64,000 nt of DNA from Blepharisma japonicum. Taxonomy: Eukaryota; Ciliophora; Heterotrichea; Heterotrichida; Blepharismidae. Made by a program: the position numbers and the translations under genes. The notes below the pieces were generated by a model. It made no database searches. It worked only from the letters and a program-made list of their open reading frames with translations, and had not been told where the DNA came from. Positions 23,856-36,298 of the stretch are shown here, one piece after another. Where the stretch lies: positions 62,001-126,000 of the forward strand of contig CATKHK010000042.1 in the NCBI GenBank assembly GCA_949751835.1, given 5' to 3'. The first letter of the stretch is position 1. Each line of letters begins with the position of its first letter.

Positions 23856-24935
23856 TTAAATCCAAATGGAAATTAAAAGCACCCCAAATGTGATCAGAGA
23901 TGCAGAAGAGGTTGCATATCCCCAATAAGCCTTGGTTAAGATGTTTTGGACACATATATCGTTTCCTTGAACTTGGGGATAGTAATTTCAGTAGAAATCG
24001 GCTGCATTTATGTAGTCTAAGTAGCCTATAAGAGATAGACATGGATCTGCATCTCGTCTGACTGTATTGCATACTGAAGCTGAAGCTTTTAAGGCTTTTA
24101 GCCACATAGTAAGAAGATTTTGGCCAGGGGCGTCTCCAATGAATGCGCTGCAATAGGATTTTGCACCAGAATTATAGCCACATTGACAGCTGCTTAGCAT
24201 CATATTTGTACCATCAGTCCCCAAGCAGTCTGTATTCTGTGCACAGCTGACTGGCATCGTTTTAGTGCTTGTAGGAGCAGTTGCACAAGTCCCTAGTTGC
24301 CCAAACCAACTTCCTGTTTTAATGCAGTAACCTGTAGCACACATTTCAGAAAATCCGTTTTCACAATCAGTCACAACTAATCCATTTGCAATTGAATGGT
24401 ATTGAGTGCAAACCCCATTAGATGAAGAATAAGTGGCATTGCAGCTTGCATAGTTTACACAATCAGCATAGCTTCGACATCCCGAAACACCAATAGCTAG
24501 TTGATCTACACAAACTCCTCCAGATGAGCATCTTAGTCCAGGGCTGCATTGCTCATGAATAGTACAGCTGCTGCCTTTGCTTACTCCTGTGCATACCAAC
24601 TTTGTACAGGTTCCAAACTTGCAGTCTGACTGCGTCGAACATGGCTCTCCAGGGTAATTCTGCAGTGAGCTACTCGTTGGTGTTGCTATACATTTGAAAT
24701 TGAAGTTTGTATAATTACAATATGATGTATCTGGGTCAACGGTGGAGCAAGGTTTTAAGTAAACGTTGGAGTTCACAACAACTCCACAAGATCCAGAAGG
24801 GATGGTGACATTTGAAGTCTTGCAGGTGTAAGTTTTACAGGACATAGCTGAAAGCATACCTTCGTCTTCTCTTGTGTTAATTCGTCTTGCAGAGGAAATA
24901 ATAAGAATGAGAGCTAAAGATAAATTCTTCAACAT
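23856..24935 (-). CDS. Cysteine-rich secreted or surface protein with C-terminal helix
   Basis: 359 aa. A signal peptide (MLKNLSLALILIISSARR) precedes about 280 residues with some 30 cysteines in loose EGF- or disintegrin-like spacing, such as PCSTQSDCKFGTCTKLVC and CTIHEQCSPGLRCSSGGVC. After a TGA=Trp at about 23990 the frame continues to a C-terminal hydrophobic helix (ASLITFGVLLISIW), which fits a membrane anchor or GPI signal. Similar Cys-rich surface antigens are common in ciliates. Function unknown. Convergent with the 60-aa gene. Confidence 0.82.
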
Positions 24936-25000
24936 ATTTATATTTGGAATATAAATAATTTGAATTATGAAGGAAATAACGCAAATTAGGTTTTAAAGTC

Positions 25001-25690
25001 TTAGTTAGTCTTTTTATTTGCCTTCTTAGACTTCTTTTTAGCCTTATCTTTGTTGCTTAAAGCTAGAATTTTTTTAATCACTAAATAAAGAATACTGATG
25101 AATGCTAAAAGTAAGAGAAGAGAAATCCCTCCAGCAAGCCCAAAATAATGCAAAACTGGATGGAGAAGCTCTTTTGCCTGCATATATGAATTTATGTCAA
25201 AATCGCTCAAAACTGGAGGTTCTTGATCAAACCCGTCATCAGATCTATTTGCTTCCTACATAAAAGTTACATCTGTGATTTTTTTAATTAAATCTTCTTG
25301 CTGCTGTGTCAATTTAATGTCTTTTCCAGAATCCAAAAACTGCTCTTTATTGATTAAAACAATATCTTTAAGCTCTTCTTTCCCTAGGTCCATTTTGTCA
25401 GCTGCCAAAAGTTCTTCTGCAAGCTTAGGAGTCATCGTATTTTCACATTTATATAATAAATCTCCAAAAATCTTTTTGCGGGTCTGATCTTTATCATGCT
25501 TAGTGGCTGCCATTATTTCTTCAAAGTCCTTTTGCTCTTTCTTCAGATTTCTATAAATCAGTAAGCAAGACAGATAGCGGGCCCTTATTTGTGACTGGGC
25601 AATTTCATCATTTCGTTCTTGATCATTAATAGGATCGGGAATACTTAAAGCAAAAGCGCAGCTGATAAATAAAGCAATGCTGAGCTTCAT
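25001..25690 (-). CDS. Type I membrane protein, unknown function (one 15-nt intron)
   Basis: 224 aa from exons 25690-25271 and 25255-25001. Signal peptide MKLSIALFISCAFALS, an approximately 130-residue helical, charged lumenal part, one membrane helix (GGISLLLLLAFISILYLVIKK) near residues 167-190, then a very basic tail ending KKKSKKANKKTN. Splicing joins KKITD to EANRSDDGF. I recognise no family. A lysine tail after a single helix would suit a membrane-to-nucleic-acid or phospholipid contact, but this is only a guess. Confidence 0.78.
25256..25270 (-). other. 15-nt intron, type I membrane protein gene
   Basis: GTAACTTTTATGTAG, phase 0, its TAG being an in-frame stop if retained. Confidence 0.9.
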
Positions 25691-25726
25691 ATTAATAAAT
25701 ATGAAATTAAATTATCTTCTAGTTCT

Positions 25727-26374
25727 CTAAACAAACCTGCCTGATATATCAAAACTTTGTTCTAAAGTAATGCTCTGCTTTAAAGGTTTTTCAATGACCG
25801 GATTGAACATCGTCGTCTCATGCTTCAAAGGGCTAAGCTTTTTTTGGGTTTTTTGGGGATCTTCTGGAGGTACTAAGAATGACCCTGGCAAATTTTCGAT
25901 TGATGAGATTGTTCTGGGCATTTTATTTGAGGGAGGAGGTGTATAGCATTTAACTCTTGACCCAGGAAGGCCAATAACTTGACTTTCAAGGTACTTTTGT
26001 GACCTTATCGATTTGGATTCTCCTTCGATTGTTACAGCTTCTCCGCTTAATGGATGCTCTCTGCTTGTCTTGCATTGAGGATTTGGTGATTTAACCGCAA
26101 GCTCTGCACTCGTGCTTTTACTATCTTGAGAATCGTCAGCATAGTTAGGGGTTACTCTTCTTTTTCCGTATACATATCGAGTAGGTTTTTCTGGGTAAGC
26201 TGGGTTTAGAGTTCTCCAAGTTAGGCTTTCTTCATCAATTCTTCTTTTCGAAATAGGCTTGGTTGGCTTTTCTTTTTCTTTTTCTAGATGGACGATAGGC
26301 GAGTGGCCTAGTGTTAAAGTTGAAATTAGTCCTCTCTTTTCAAGTTTACTCGGAATAGGAGAAGCACTTTTCAT
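25727..26374 (-). CDS. Unrecognised 215-aa protein, probably disordered
   Basis: Basic, Pro/Ser-rich sequence without predicted helices or cysteines of note. Short patches such as SLTWRTLNPAYPEKPTRYVYG look ordered enough to be conserved. No domain recognised. The ATG at 26374 is the only in-frame one near the start; the stop is TAG, 36 bases before the next gene start on the same strand. Confidence 0.65.
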   Translation of the reverse strand: MKSASPIPSKLEKRGLISTLTLGHSPIVHLEKEKEKPTKPISKRRIDEESLTWRTLNPAYPEKPTRYVYGKRRVTPNYADDSQDSKSTSAELAVKSPNPQCKTSREHPLSGEAVTIEGESKSIRSQKYLESQVIGLPGSRVKCYTPPPSNKMPRTISSIENLPGSFLVPPEDPQKTQKKLSPLKHETTMFNPVIEKPLKQSITLEQSFDISGRFV

Positions 26375-26823
26375 TTGTCGAAATTAAGTTAAATAATATA
26401 ATTATGAGATAGAAAAAATATTAATAAAAGGCGAGGTAAGAAGGAAATTCATAAAATGCAAAGCTGAAACTCTTTTGAATGAAAAAGATAGGAGAATTAT
26501 GAGCAAGGCGTTAATAATTTATTAATGTTAAAATATACAAACTAAATGAATTTTGAGCCATATTGTCTCTAAGCTAACGAAAGTACTTGTCGAATGTTTT
26601 GAAGTGAAGATAGCTTAAATTACTTTTCTTTTATAATGGGTATTTATTATTGAAAAGTTTAGGTATATTAACATCACTTGATATAATTTTCGCAGTTTCA
26701 TTTTTCTAAATACATAATTAATGTATAAATCATTACTAAAGTTCAATTATGTATAAGATTTATATTAATATATAGGATCTATAATTAAAGAAAACCTATC
26801 CATTAGTATAAATCTGATCTAAT
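26375..26823. other. Intergenic, divergent promoters
   Basis: 449 AT-rich bases between the 215-aa gene and the amidase. The longest in-frame runs are about 12 codons; no repeat or RNA gene seen. Confidence 0.5.
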
Positions 26824-28596
26824 ATGAATTTTATCGAAACCATTCGTGAGCGTCTCTCTAAAGTTGACAGAAGAATACTTTATGGAGCTGGAATCTGTGC
26901 CAGTTTGTACCTTTGTTCACGCATTAAAAAGCAAGTTGTTGCTTGCAGACTCAGACACAAAGCGAAAGCTAAAAGAGCTCAAAGAGATTCCAAAAAAATT
27001 GAAATACCTCCAATTGAAAAGGAGAAGCAAGAATATATACTTTCGTTGAATGCAGTAGAGCTTGCAGCTGCGATTAAAGAAAAAAAGGTAACTTGTTTGG
27101 AAGCTGTAGCAACATATATTGGAAGAGCATATGATTTAGGAAGAAGATTAGAACTTACAGCTGAAGAGCCTTTTGAAGAAGCCCTTGCTTTAGCTAAAAC
27201 TCATGATGAAATGCTACTACAAAATCCTGAAAATTGCGGACCACTACATGGAGTTCCTGTCAGTATAAAGGATCATTTTTCCCAAATCGGCTGCACATCT
27301 AGCTCAGGATGTGCTTGGAGACTTGATTTGCCTGACGAAATTGATTGTTTATTGCTTGAGTTGTTAAAAGATGCTGGAGCAATTCCTTTCATTAGAAGCA
27401 ATGTTCCACAAGGGATGCTATGGATTGAATCTTCAAATGACATATATGGTACTGCTAAAAATCCTTGGAATAAAAATCACACTACAGGAGGAAGCTCAGG
27501 CGGAGAAGCTGGATTAGTCGCTTGTAGAGCTTCACCTCTAGGGCTAGGTAGTGACATTGGAGGCTCGATTCGAATCCCTTCTACATTTTGTGGAGTTTAT
27601 GGGCTAAAGCCAACACCTGGCAGAGTCTCTGGTATTGGAGTAAGATGTGGGTATCCTGGAGATATCGAACCGCTTACATATTTAATAGGGGTAACCTCTG
27701 GCCCAATTGGTAGATGTGTGGATGACTTAAAAGCGGTGATGGAATGCTTCTGTGTAGAAAAACAATATAAAAGAGACTTGTCCTTAGCCCCAATCCCTTT
27801 CAATCATAATATGTATAATGAAGCTGCAACCTCGAAAAATTTGAAAATTGGATATTTCTATGATTTAGAGCAATTTGAAAGTGCGCCATGCATAAAGAAC
27901 GCAATTAGAGAGTGTAAAGAAGCATTAGAAAAATTAGGACACACCTTAATTGAAATAAAAATCCCTGACTCCATAAAGGCAGTCAAACTTTATAAGGATG
28001 GTTTTAATTGTCACGGTAACAAAGTTTTAAGAGAAATGCTTCAAGGAGAAACCCCTCAATATTATTACAGAATAGTTGAGTTTATAAATGATAACCATTA
28101 CCTCAAGCCATTTTTTAAACTTCTTTTAAAACTATTCAGGAGTCCAAGAGTTCTCAGAGCTATGGAATTAAAAGATAGCGCTACCCCAGCCGAGTATATT
28201 GATTTATTCAGAGCCATTAATTCTTATAAAACTACTTTTTCAAAATACTGGAATTCCTTAGGTTTAGATGCTGTTATATGTCCTGCTTATGCAACGGTAG
28301 CTCCTCCTCATACAAAAACAGTTGAAATTTTTGATGCACTTGACTATTGTATGTTTTGGAATGTAGTAGAATACCCAAGTGGTATTGTCCCTGTTCGCCT
28401 TGTGAAAGAAAATGAAACTAATTTTGAAAGTGAAATTAATGATTTGCTAGCGAGATCTGCTAAAAAAATTATGGCTGTGTCTGCTGGAATGCCTATTGGT
28501 ATTCAAATAGCTGGAAAACCATATCAGGATGAAGTTGTTTTAGGTGTGATGAAGCAAGTTGAAGATATTTTTAAGTTCCATAAGCATCCATATTAA
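26824..28596 (+). CDS. Fatty-acid-amide-hydrolase-type amidase
   Basis: 590 aa; human FAAH is 579. An N-terminal helix (RILYGAGICASLYLCS, about residues 17-32) followed by basic residues is the expected membrane anchor. The amidase-signature triad is complete: Lys in PVSIKDH, Ser in GGSSGGEAGL and Ser in GSDIGGSIRIPS. The signature ends CGVYGLKPTPGR. FAAH-like enzymes hydrolyse N-acylethanolamines and other fatty amides at membranes. Substrate cannot be told from sequence. One frame with no TGA or intron needed. Confidence 0.92.
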   Translation: MNFIETIRERLSKVDRRILYGAGICASLYLCSRIKKQVVACRLRHKAKAKRAQRDSKKIEIPPIEKEKQEYILSLNAVELAAAIKEKKVTCLEAVATYIGRAYDLGRRLELTAEEPFEEALALAKTHDEMLLQNPENCGPLHGVPVSIKDHFSQIGCTSSSGCAWRLDLPDEIDCLLLELLKDAGAIPFIRSNVPQGMLWIESSNDIYGTAKNPWNKNHTTGGSSGGEAGLVACRASPLGLGSDIGGSIRIPSTFCGVYGLKPTPGRVSGIGVRCGYPGDIEPLTYLIGVTSGPIGRCVDDLKAVMECFCVEKQYKRDLSLAPIPFNHNMYNEAATSKNLKIGYFYDLEQFESAPCIKNAIRECKEALEKLGHTLIEIKIPDSIKAVKLYKDGFNCHGNKVLREMLQGETPQYYYRIVEFINDNHYLKPFFKLLLKLFRSPRVLRAMELKDSATPAEYIDLFRAINSYKTTFSKYWNSLGLDAVICPAYATVAPPHTKTVEIFDALDYCMFWNVVEYPSGIVPVRLVKENETNFESEINDLLARSAKKIMAVSAGMPIGIQIAGKPYQDEVVLGVMKQVEDIFKFHKHPY

Positions 28597-28935
28597 TTAG
28601 AGATCTTTTAATAATACTGCTTGTGGTATTTTAAGAATAAAGCAGCTGTTATTCATAACTATAAATCTGAATATATCAGCAATTATCATTAACTTATAAC
28701 TTATGTTTTGCTTCTAAGCTGGATTATAGTGCAGTTAAACTAATTGTTGAAAACATTTTTATTATATAAGACCAAAAAGATATAATGCATTAATTAGAGC
28801 TCAAAACTCAAGTTTTATATTTTTACCAATTAATTGTTTTCTAATCTCTAAAGAAATCTTTCATTTTTGAGAGACTAATTTGTTCACTAAATTCCTCTTA
28901 ATTGGTAATAAATTGATTTAAACATATAATAATCA
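28597..28935. other. Intergenic between tandem genes
   Basis: 339 bases, AT-rich, nothing recognised. Confidence 0.45.
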
Positions 28936-31170
28936 ATGAGAACAAGACAATCAAATAACCCAGAAGAGAACCCTTTCACTTTATCTGGCATTTCAGCTCA
29001 CTCCAACACCCACTTTCTCAGCCCACTTGGAAAAATTTTGAAGTTTCCAAGCCGATCTCTTGAGCGTCACTATCAAAACGTGATAACAAGCAATGACTCA
29101 AGTGCTACAAATATTATAACTGAGCTGCGATACCGACTTAAAATCTTTTTATTTAGCTATTATTTCCTACTTGCGGTCTATTTGCTTATTTATATCGTTG
29201 CAGTCTCTTTAGGGGACAGCGCAGAAAAAGTTTTTGGATGCCAAATTGGTCTGTTTTTAGGGCAATTATTAGTGAATTCTTCAATATTCCTATTAGGATT
29301 TTACACGATGGCTTTCAATAGCATTCGTCCTGAGCTCCTTCAGATCAGCTATTTTTTGACAGCAGTTATGCTTATTTTAAATAATGGGCCGGTTCAAGCA
29401 GCAATGTTTGATGAAAACTCGACAACTTATATGTCTTGTCTACCAGGGTTACTTGTTCTATTAAGCACATCAAAATTTATTCTCCATACCAATTTTTTGA
29501 ATTATTTCCTATGAAATACTCTGATTGCTGTAGTATTCCTTATTTCACACATTTTTGGATACCAGCACTTGGCGACAACTTTATTTGAGGTCGGCTTCTT
29601 TTATTATCGAATTTTAGTAGAAACTAAGACATTTTATACACATGAGCTGGTAACAAGAAAAAAATTCCAAATGACCGTAAATGCTACTGAAGGCTTTGAC
29701 GATGCCGCTAATCATGGAAGCCTCGAGCCAAAAACAGAACTTGAAGAAATCATTGACTGTTTATTAGAAACCCTTACAAACGCAAAACAAATTATTGCTG
29801 ATATTTCAGCAGATGATAACAAAAGTCGAGTAATGAGAATCCATGAACTTGTAAATAAAGTCGTCGGGAAAATAAGGTCACAAGCAAGTATCTATACAAC
29901 AGATATAGAAACAATTACAAAAGGTCTTGATGAAGACGAAAAGTTGTTTATTAAACAAACCCAAAATGAGCAAATAAAAGTTCTCCCGATAAAGCCAAGA
30001 AATAAACTAAGAGTCAGGAAAACTGACGAAATTGCCTTGACTTATAAAGTTTATGACGTCGAAGAATTGATAGGAGTTTTAAAACACATAGGGAAGAACT
30101 GAAATTTCGACATGTTTTTTTTAAAGGAATGCACAAGAGGTAAGCCACTTGTTACAGTAGGAAAGTATTCTATCAAAAAGTTTAGGCTGGATGAAATCCT
30201 TAATATTAATGAAATGGTCTATGTAAATTTTTTCCAAGATATGGAACAAGGGTATAGGACAGAGAATCCTTATCATAATTCGACCCACGCAGCAGATGTA
30301 CTTTCATCTTTTCTGTTTTTTATTAATCAATCAATCCTATCAGAGCTATTTTCAGAGTATGACATGCTAGCTGTTATATTAGCAGCTTTAGGTCATGACG
30401 TTGGACATCCAGGCCTCACAAATCGTTTTTTAATAGTCAACAAAGACGATATTGCTAATACATGTATTTTTTATATAGACAATGACTATTCTGTTCTCGA
30501 AATGATGCATTGTTCCACCACTTTTCAGCTTCTAAAGGGTCAAGATGCAAATATTCTTGCATCTCTTGATACTGACCACTACACGAGCGTCAGAAAACTC
30601 ATCATAGAAATGATATTAGCCACTGACATGAGCAAGCATTGGGATTTATTAGCCCAATTCAAAGCTAAAGCTTTAAGACCTCCTAATCAATTCGAAACAG
30701 TAGATCAGAGGATCGATATTTTGAAAATGAGTATTAAAGCTGCAGATGTTGGCCACGCTGCCAAAAGCATTGACCTTCACCATAAATGGAGTAAACTTGT
30801 CATTGAAGAATTTTTCAGACAAGGGGATATGGAGAAAAAAATGAAACAGCCTGTATCTATGTACTGTGATAGAGAAACTACAGACATATCTAAATCTCAA
30901 GCTGGATTCATCAGGATGATTGTGCTACCACTTTATGAGGCTCTTTCGAATTATTTAGGTTCCCCTGTTGTGGAGGAAAATTGCTTAGAGCAGTTAAAAT
31001 CAAATTTATCGTCTTGGGAGTATGAAATGAATCGAAATAAAATCAAAACTCTTTCGTATAACACAGATAATAGTAGTAAAAATGCAATAATCCAAAAAGA
31101 GGATGAAATAAGAAGATGTGGAACACAGAGAATTATAGACTTAACGAAAAAGAAAATATGGCCTGGATAG
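28936..31170 (+). CDS. Six-helix membrane cyclic-nucleotide phosphodiesterase
   Basis: 744 aa in one frame with two TGA=Trp (29512 and 30100). Residues about 65-235 contain about six hydrophobic helices (FLLAVYLLIYIVAV, LFLGQLLVNSSIFLLG, YFLTAVMLILN, LLVLLSTSKFIL, LIAVVVFLISHIFG). Then comes a helical linker and a class I PDE domain (about 390-690) with PYHNSTHAADV, the metal signature LGHDVGHPGLTNR, MMHCSTTFQLL, ATDMSKHW, KAADVGHAAK and the purine-binding Gln in SQAGF. It should hydrolyse cAMP or cGMP at a membrane. Multi-helix PDEs are typical of alveolates. Unlike the two giant PDEs in this window it keeps the canonical Gln. Confidence 0.93.
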
Positions 31171-31764
31171 TAAGCCAAAAAATAAGTTGAAAATAGTAAT
31201 TCATTTTTTTGAATAATTCATACGATAGTAAAATAGGTTGGCTTTTACATGATATTTTAAAATAGCAGGGGCACAGCTAATATTTATTGCTAGTAGCCTT
31301 ATTTCATATTAAACGAAGAAGCTGAATCTTCAATTTAGCTTCACTGCATTACAACTATCTTTATGCAGAAATTTTTATTATTCTTAATTTCTCTCTAATT
31401 AGTTTGCAGATTTCCCCAATTCATTTTATAGAAATTTATTAGCTCATAAACACTTATTATCAATTACAATTATTTTCCTCCTAATTTTGGTTTTTGATGC
31501 TTATTTAATTATTTTTTCTTCATTTTTCTATCTCTATTGCCATTGAAATAACTTTCATTTATAGACATCTTGTTGTAAATAATATATTGTCCATCTTTTA
31601 TTCTATAAAGGAAATCAATAGCAGTCTTTACTATTTAAATTTTAAGTTCTTCACATTTTGGTTTCTTATTTTTATATAGATTGAGAATTTTAATCTTTCT
31701 CTCTAATTCCAAATTTATTAGAAGGACTAAGAGTTTATAATATTTTTTAGTTTTCGAAAGTATT

Positions 31765-31786
31765 ATCTCCTTTTATGGAAGGAGAT
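31765..31786. repeat. Hairpin, 8-bp stem
   Basis: ATCTCCTT, loop TTATGG, AAGGAGAT. Intergenic. Confidence 0.5.
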
Positions 31787-32057
31787 TACATTATAATGTT
31801 TGCTAAATATTCAAAGGATAAAATAATATAATATTTGACTCTAATAAAATGATATTATAGCTGAAAAAAAACTCCTCTATTAAGGGTATAAAATAAATCA
31901 GCTAAGATATGATAGATGAATTCGAAGTAAACAAACTGCATTAATGACCAGTGAAATAGATAAAATAGAATAAATAAAAAATTTGAAAAATAACTACTGA
32001 AGAAATAAGAAGAGCACTTAATCAAAATATGTTTGGTTAAAGAATAGGATGATTGTG

Positions 32058-32167
32058 GCCAAAATAATGCGAATTGAAGTAAATGAACCTTACTAAAAAT
32101 TGTAGTGCAATTATTTACTTGAAAGTGGAATTTTCAATTTGTGCTTGATTGCTACAATTATTTTGGC
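32058..32167. repeat. Inverted repeat, 11-bp arms about 110 bp across
   Basis: GCCAAAATAAT at the left and ATTATTTTGGC at the right, exact. Inside lies a second pair, AAGTAAAT and ATTTACTT, so a nested stem is possible. Could be a folded RNA, a miniature DNA element or chance in AT-rich DNA. Confidence 0.4.
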
Positions 32168-32413
32168 TTCTATTTCATCTTTGACGATCTCTATTGCTCC
32201 TACTTGTAATTGATTTTACATTCTTGGCATTTTCTAAGTATCAATTATAATGAGAAATTTTCAGTATATGGAAAAGTTAATTAAGGCAAAGAGGAGAAAA
32301 TAGACTAGCTCTTGAGTTTTTATATGGTATCATATGTCCTGTGAAGTCTAACTTAGATAATGCCAAAAATATGATCGCTCTAGAAGCTTCCATATGCTTG
32401 AAAGTCAGAATTA

Positions 32414-32430
32414 ACCTGTTTTGAACAGGT
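32414..32430. repeat. Hairpin, 7-bp stem with 3-nt loop
   Basis: ACCTGTT, loop TTG, AACAGGT; the arms are richer in G and C than their surroundings. Confidence 0.45.
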
Positions 32431-32651
32431 CAATATATAGGAATTTTTCTTTACTTTAAATTGGCAGAAATGATCATTCTAATCTCAAGAAGAATTATTA
32501 GATTGCGCTGCTATTATGTTGTAGCATAATTAATACTAATTGAGATAAATTTTTTTTCTACAGATCTTGACGAAAGATCACAAAATAAGCAAAATTGACC
32601 GAATTAAAAATTTACTTTTATCTTAAAAAAACGGTAGATATATAATTAAAT

Positions 32652-34169
<1,518 letters not shown>

Positions 34170-34301
34170 GGACTCAAAGTAAATATTTTATATAAAAATA
34201 TTTCCTATTTTTTATTAAATAATATAAATCAAATATGCAAATAGATGGATTTCCTCAAAATAATAATTATTAGTTTTTAATAAGCATCATTTTTGTTCTT
34301 T

Positions 34302-35330
34302 TTATTGAGATTTATGCGCTTTTAATGTTTTTGATTTGAAAGCAGCTATTAACTCTTCAACAGTCACATTATCAGATATACTCTTAAAAACCCTTTGTGC
34401 TACAAGTGTTGTATTTGGTGTATCTTTATCTGTCCTAATCTTATGAATTTTCCATTTCCCCTCTAAATAGCAGCACTCCGCTATAAGATTTTGATTATAT
34501 TTAATTATTTCTTTTTGCTCTTCATCAAATATTTCAATTTCCCCAAATTTTTCAATAATTTTCAAATTTTTTGTAAAAAGATTGTAAATTCCTTCGTTTT
34601 GGCTTGGCTTGATAATAAAATCTACTGAATTCAGGCTATTTGGTTTTCATTTGACTATATTACTATTTGTTCCAACAATATAAGGAGCATCAACTCTAGT
34701 AAAAATAATCCCATCAGTTGCATGTGGAAGTCTGGTTTGAATAGAGTTCACAAGGAAATCTATATCATCAGTCCTATAGAAATCTTTTAAAAATAGCTCA
34801 ATTGCGTTTTTTGATTTCGTTCCACTTTCACGAATTGGATATATTAGCTCAAGCCATGCCGCTCTCAACCTTTCATAGTAATTATTAAGCATATAGCACA
34901 TCCCTCTAGCATAAAGAGTATCGAAAACTAGCAATCTGACATCAGTGTTATAATCCACTACGAGCTCGACATCAAATAAACTATCCCCGCTCAGCATATT
35001 TCCTGGAATATAAAGAACCACCTTTCAAAACGTAAACTTTCTATCAACAAGATAAGCGAAAACTTCTACAATACCTCTAAGCTTAGGTATCGCAGGGATA
35101 AACAAAAGATACCTCACCCCATCAGTCTTTTCACAAATCAGATATTGGCATGTTGAGCCCAGTAGATCTCTTGTAAAAGAAACAGGATGGGAGCCTGGAA
35201 ACCTTTCAAAAGTTTCTTGCTCTGTTAAAGAAGGATTTATATCAAGAATCAGCCTTGAAATTCTTCGTTTTAAGTTCTGTTTGGTGTTTTTATCTTTAAC
35301 CTCTTCCCCTGGCCTTTCTAAATTGATCAT
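34302..35330 (-). CDS. mRNA-capping guanylyltransferase
   Basis: 342 aa, one frame with two TGA=Trp (KFTFWKV, IVKWKPN). Nucleotidyltransferase motifs: I EKTDGVRYLL with the GMP-binding Lys, III SLFDVELVVD, IV ATDGIIFT, V WKPNSLNSVDF and the OB-fold motif VI KIRTDKDTPN. It transfers GMP to the diphosphate 5' end of nuclear mRNA. There is no triphosphatase domain fused at the N-terminus, so the triphosphatase must be separate as in fungi. Motif III has Val where Gly is usual (DGEL). Its start codon is 6 bp from that of ELP4 on the other strand. Confidence 0.93.
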
Positions 35331-35336
35331 TTATAT
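35331..35336. promoter_or_regulatory. 6-bp gap between divergent start codons
   Basis: TTATAT is all that separates the ATG of guanylyltransferase (minus) from the ATG of ELP4 (plus). The promoters and leaders must overlap the partner's coding region, or one or both true starts lie further in. Both N-termini look natural, but neither is strongly conserved in its first residues. Confidence 0.5.
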
Positions 35337-36254
35337 ATGGCTGAGTCAGGTATTTTCATAAGACATTCCAAAACAGGCAAAAAAAAGGCAGCTCCAAGTA
35401 GTGTCCCTCTGGTGCGCACAGGAATCCCTTCACTTGATCATATATTCCAAGGAGGCTTCCCTCTATCTTCAATTGTTTTAATCCAAGAAGACTCTCTTAA
35501 TTATCAGTCCTTACAAATAGCAAGATGCTTCTTAGGAGAAGGTGTAATAAATTCTGAAAAAATATTTGTTTATTCTGATACATATGAAGAAAATCTTGTT
35601 CCTGATATCAGAAAAATGCAGAAGCAAGAATCTGCTCAGCTTAGAATTGCGTGGCGATATGAGCATTATCCGCAAACTAGCTCAGTTAAAGAGCCTTACG
35701 CTTTTGATTTATTGAAATCAATGGGAAATGAAAAGATAAACCAACACACAATTGATATAACAGAATTAGATTTATATAAGAGATTATGAAATCAAATATT
35801 TAGTGATATACAAAATTCATTAGAATCAGCTAACGATACTGGAATAAGGCGAATTTTTATAAAATCATTTTTAGGGCCGTCATGGCCAAAAGCACCAGTA
35901 TCAGAAATTTTCCAGTTTTTGCAGTCTTTGAAGCTATTGATGAAATCGCTGAATGCAATATGTGTAATTACCTCTCTTACTTCAGGGTTGGAAAATGAAT
36001 TAGTTACTTTACTTAACCAAAGCTGCGATATTGCCCTTTCAACTGAAAATTTTGCGATTTCTGGAGATTTTTTTGGGGATTACTCTGGACTATTAAGAAT
36101 CGTTAAGTGTCCTAGAATTCATTCACTCAAAAATATAGACTTTGATGCTTTGGCATTTGGAATTAAACTGGATAGAAGGCACATAGCGGTAGAAAGCTTG
36201 AGTCTTCCTCCTGCAGACTCACTTGTGCCTACAAAGCAGTCTATGGAGTTTTAA
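35337..36254 (+). CDS. ELP4: Elongator complex subunit ELP4
   Basis: 305 aa, one frame with TGA=Trp at 35787. RecA-like ELP4 signatures: VPLVRTGIPSLDHIFQGGFPLSSIVLIQED, then YQSLQIARCFLGEGV, LRIAWRYEHYP, and the C-terminal KLDRRHIAVESLSLPP. ELP4 forms the ELP4-5-6 ring of Elongator, which modifies wobble uridines of tRNA. The Walker A is degenerate as usual for this subunit. In a code where TGA is read by a Trp tRNA, wobble modification is of interest, but no direct link is shown here. Confidence 0.92.
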
Positions 36255-36298
36255 TTTAAAATTTATTGAAAAATGGTTAATAAGATACTATAGATTAA

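Larger units (their letters stand above)
31171..32651. other. Longest intergenic region; several inverted repeats, no gene recognised
   Basis: 1481 AT-rich bases. Inverted repeats: ATCTCCTT..AAGGAGAT at 31765-31786 (8-bp stem, 6-nt loop); GCCAAAATAAT at 32058-32068 with ATTATTTTGGC at 32157-32167 (11-bp stem); ACCTGTT-TTG-AACAGGT at 32414-32430 (7-bp stem). Short open stretches on the minus strand look faintly protein-like but have stops within 30-60 codons. It may hold CDPK regulatory sequence, an RNA gene or a worn-out element. Confidence 0.4.

Noticed and set aside
32109-32540. Faintly protein-like short frames on the minus strand
   Set aside because: Open for only about 30 and 55 codons with stops on both sides, and no suitable intron joins them.
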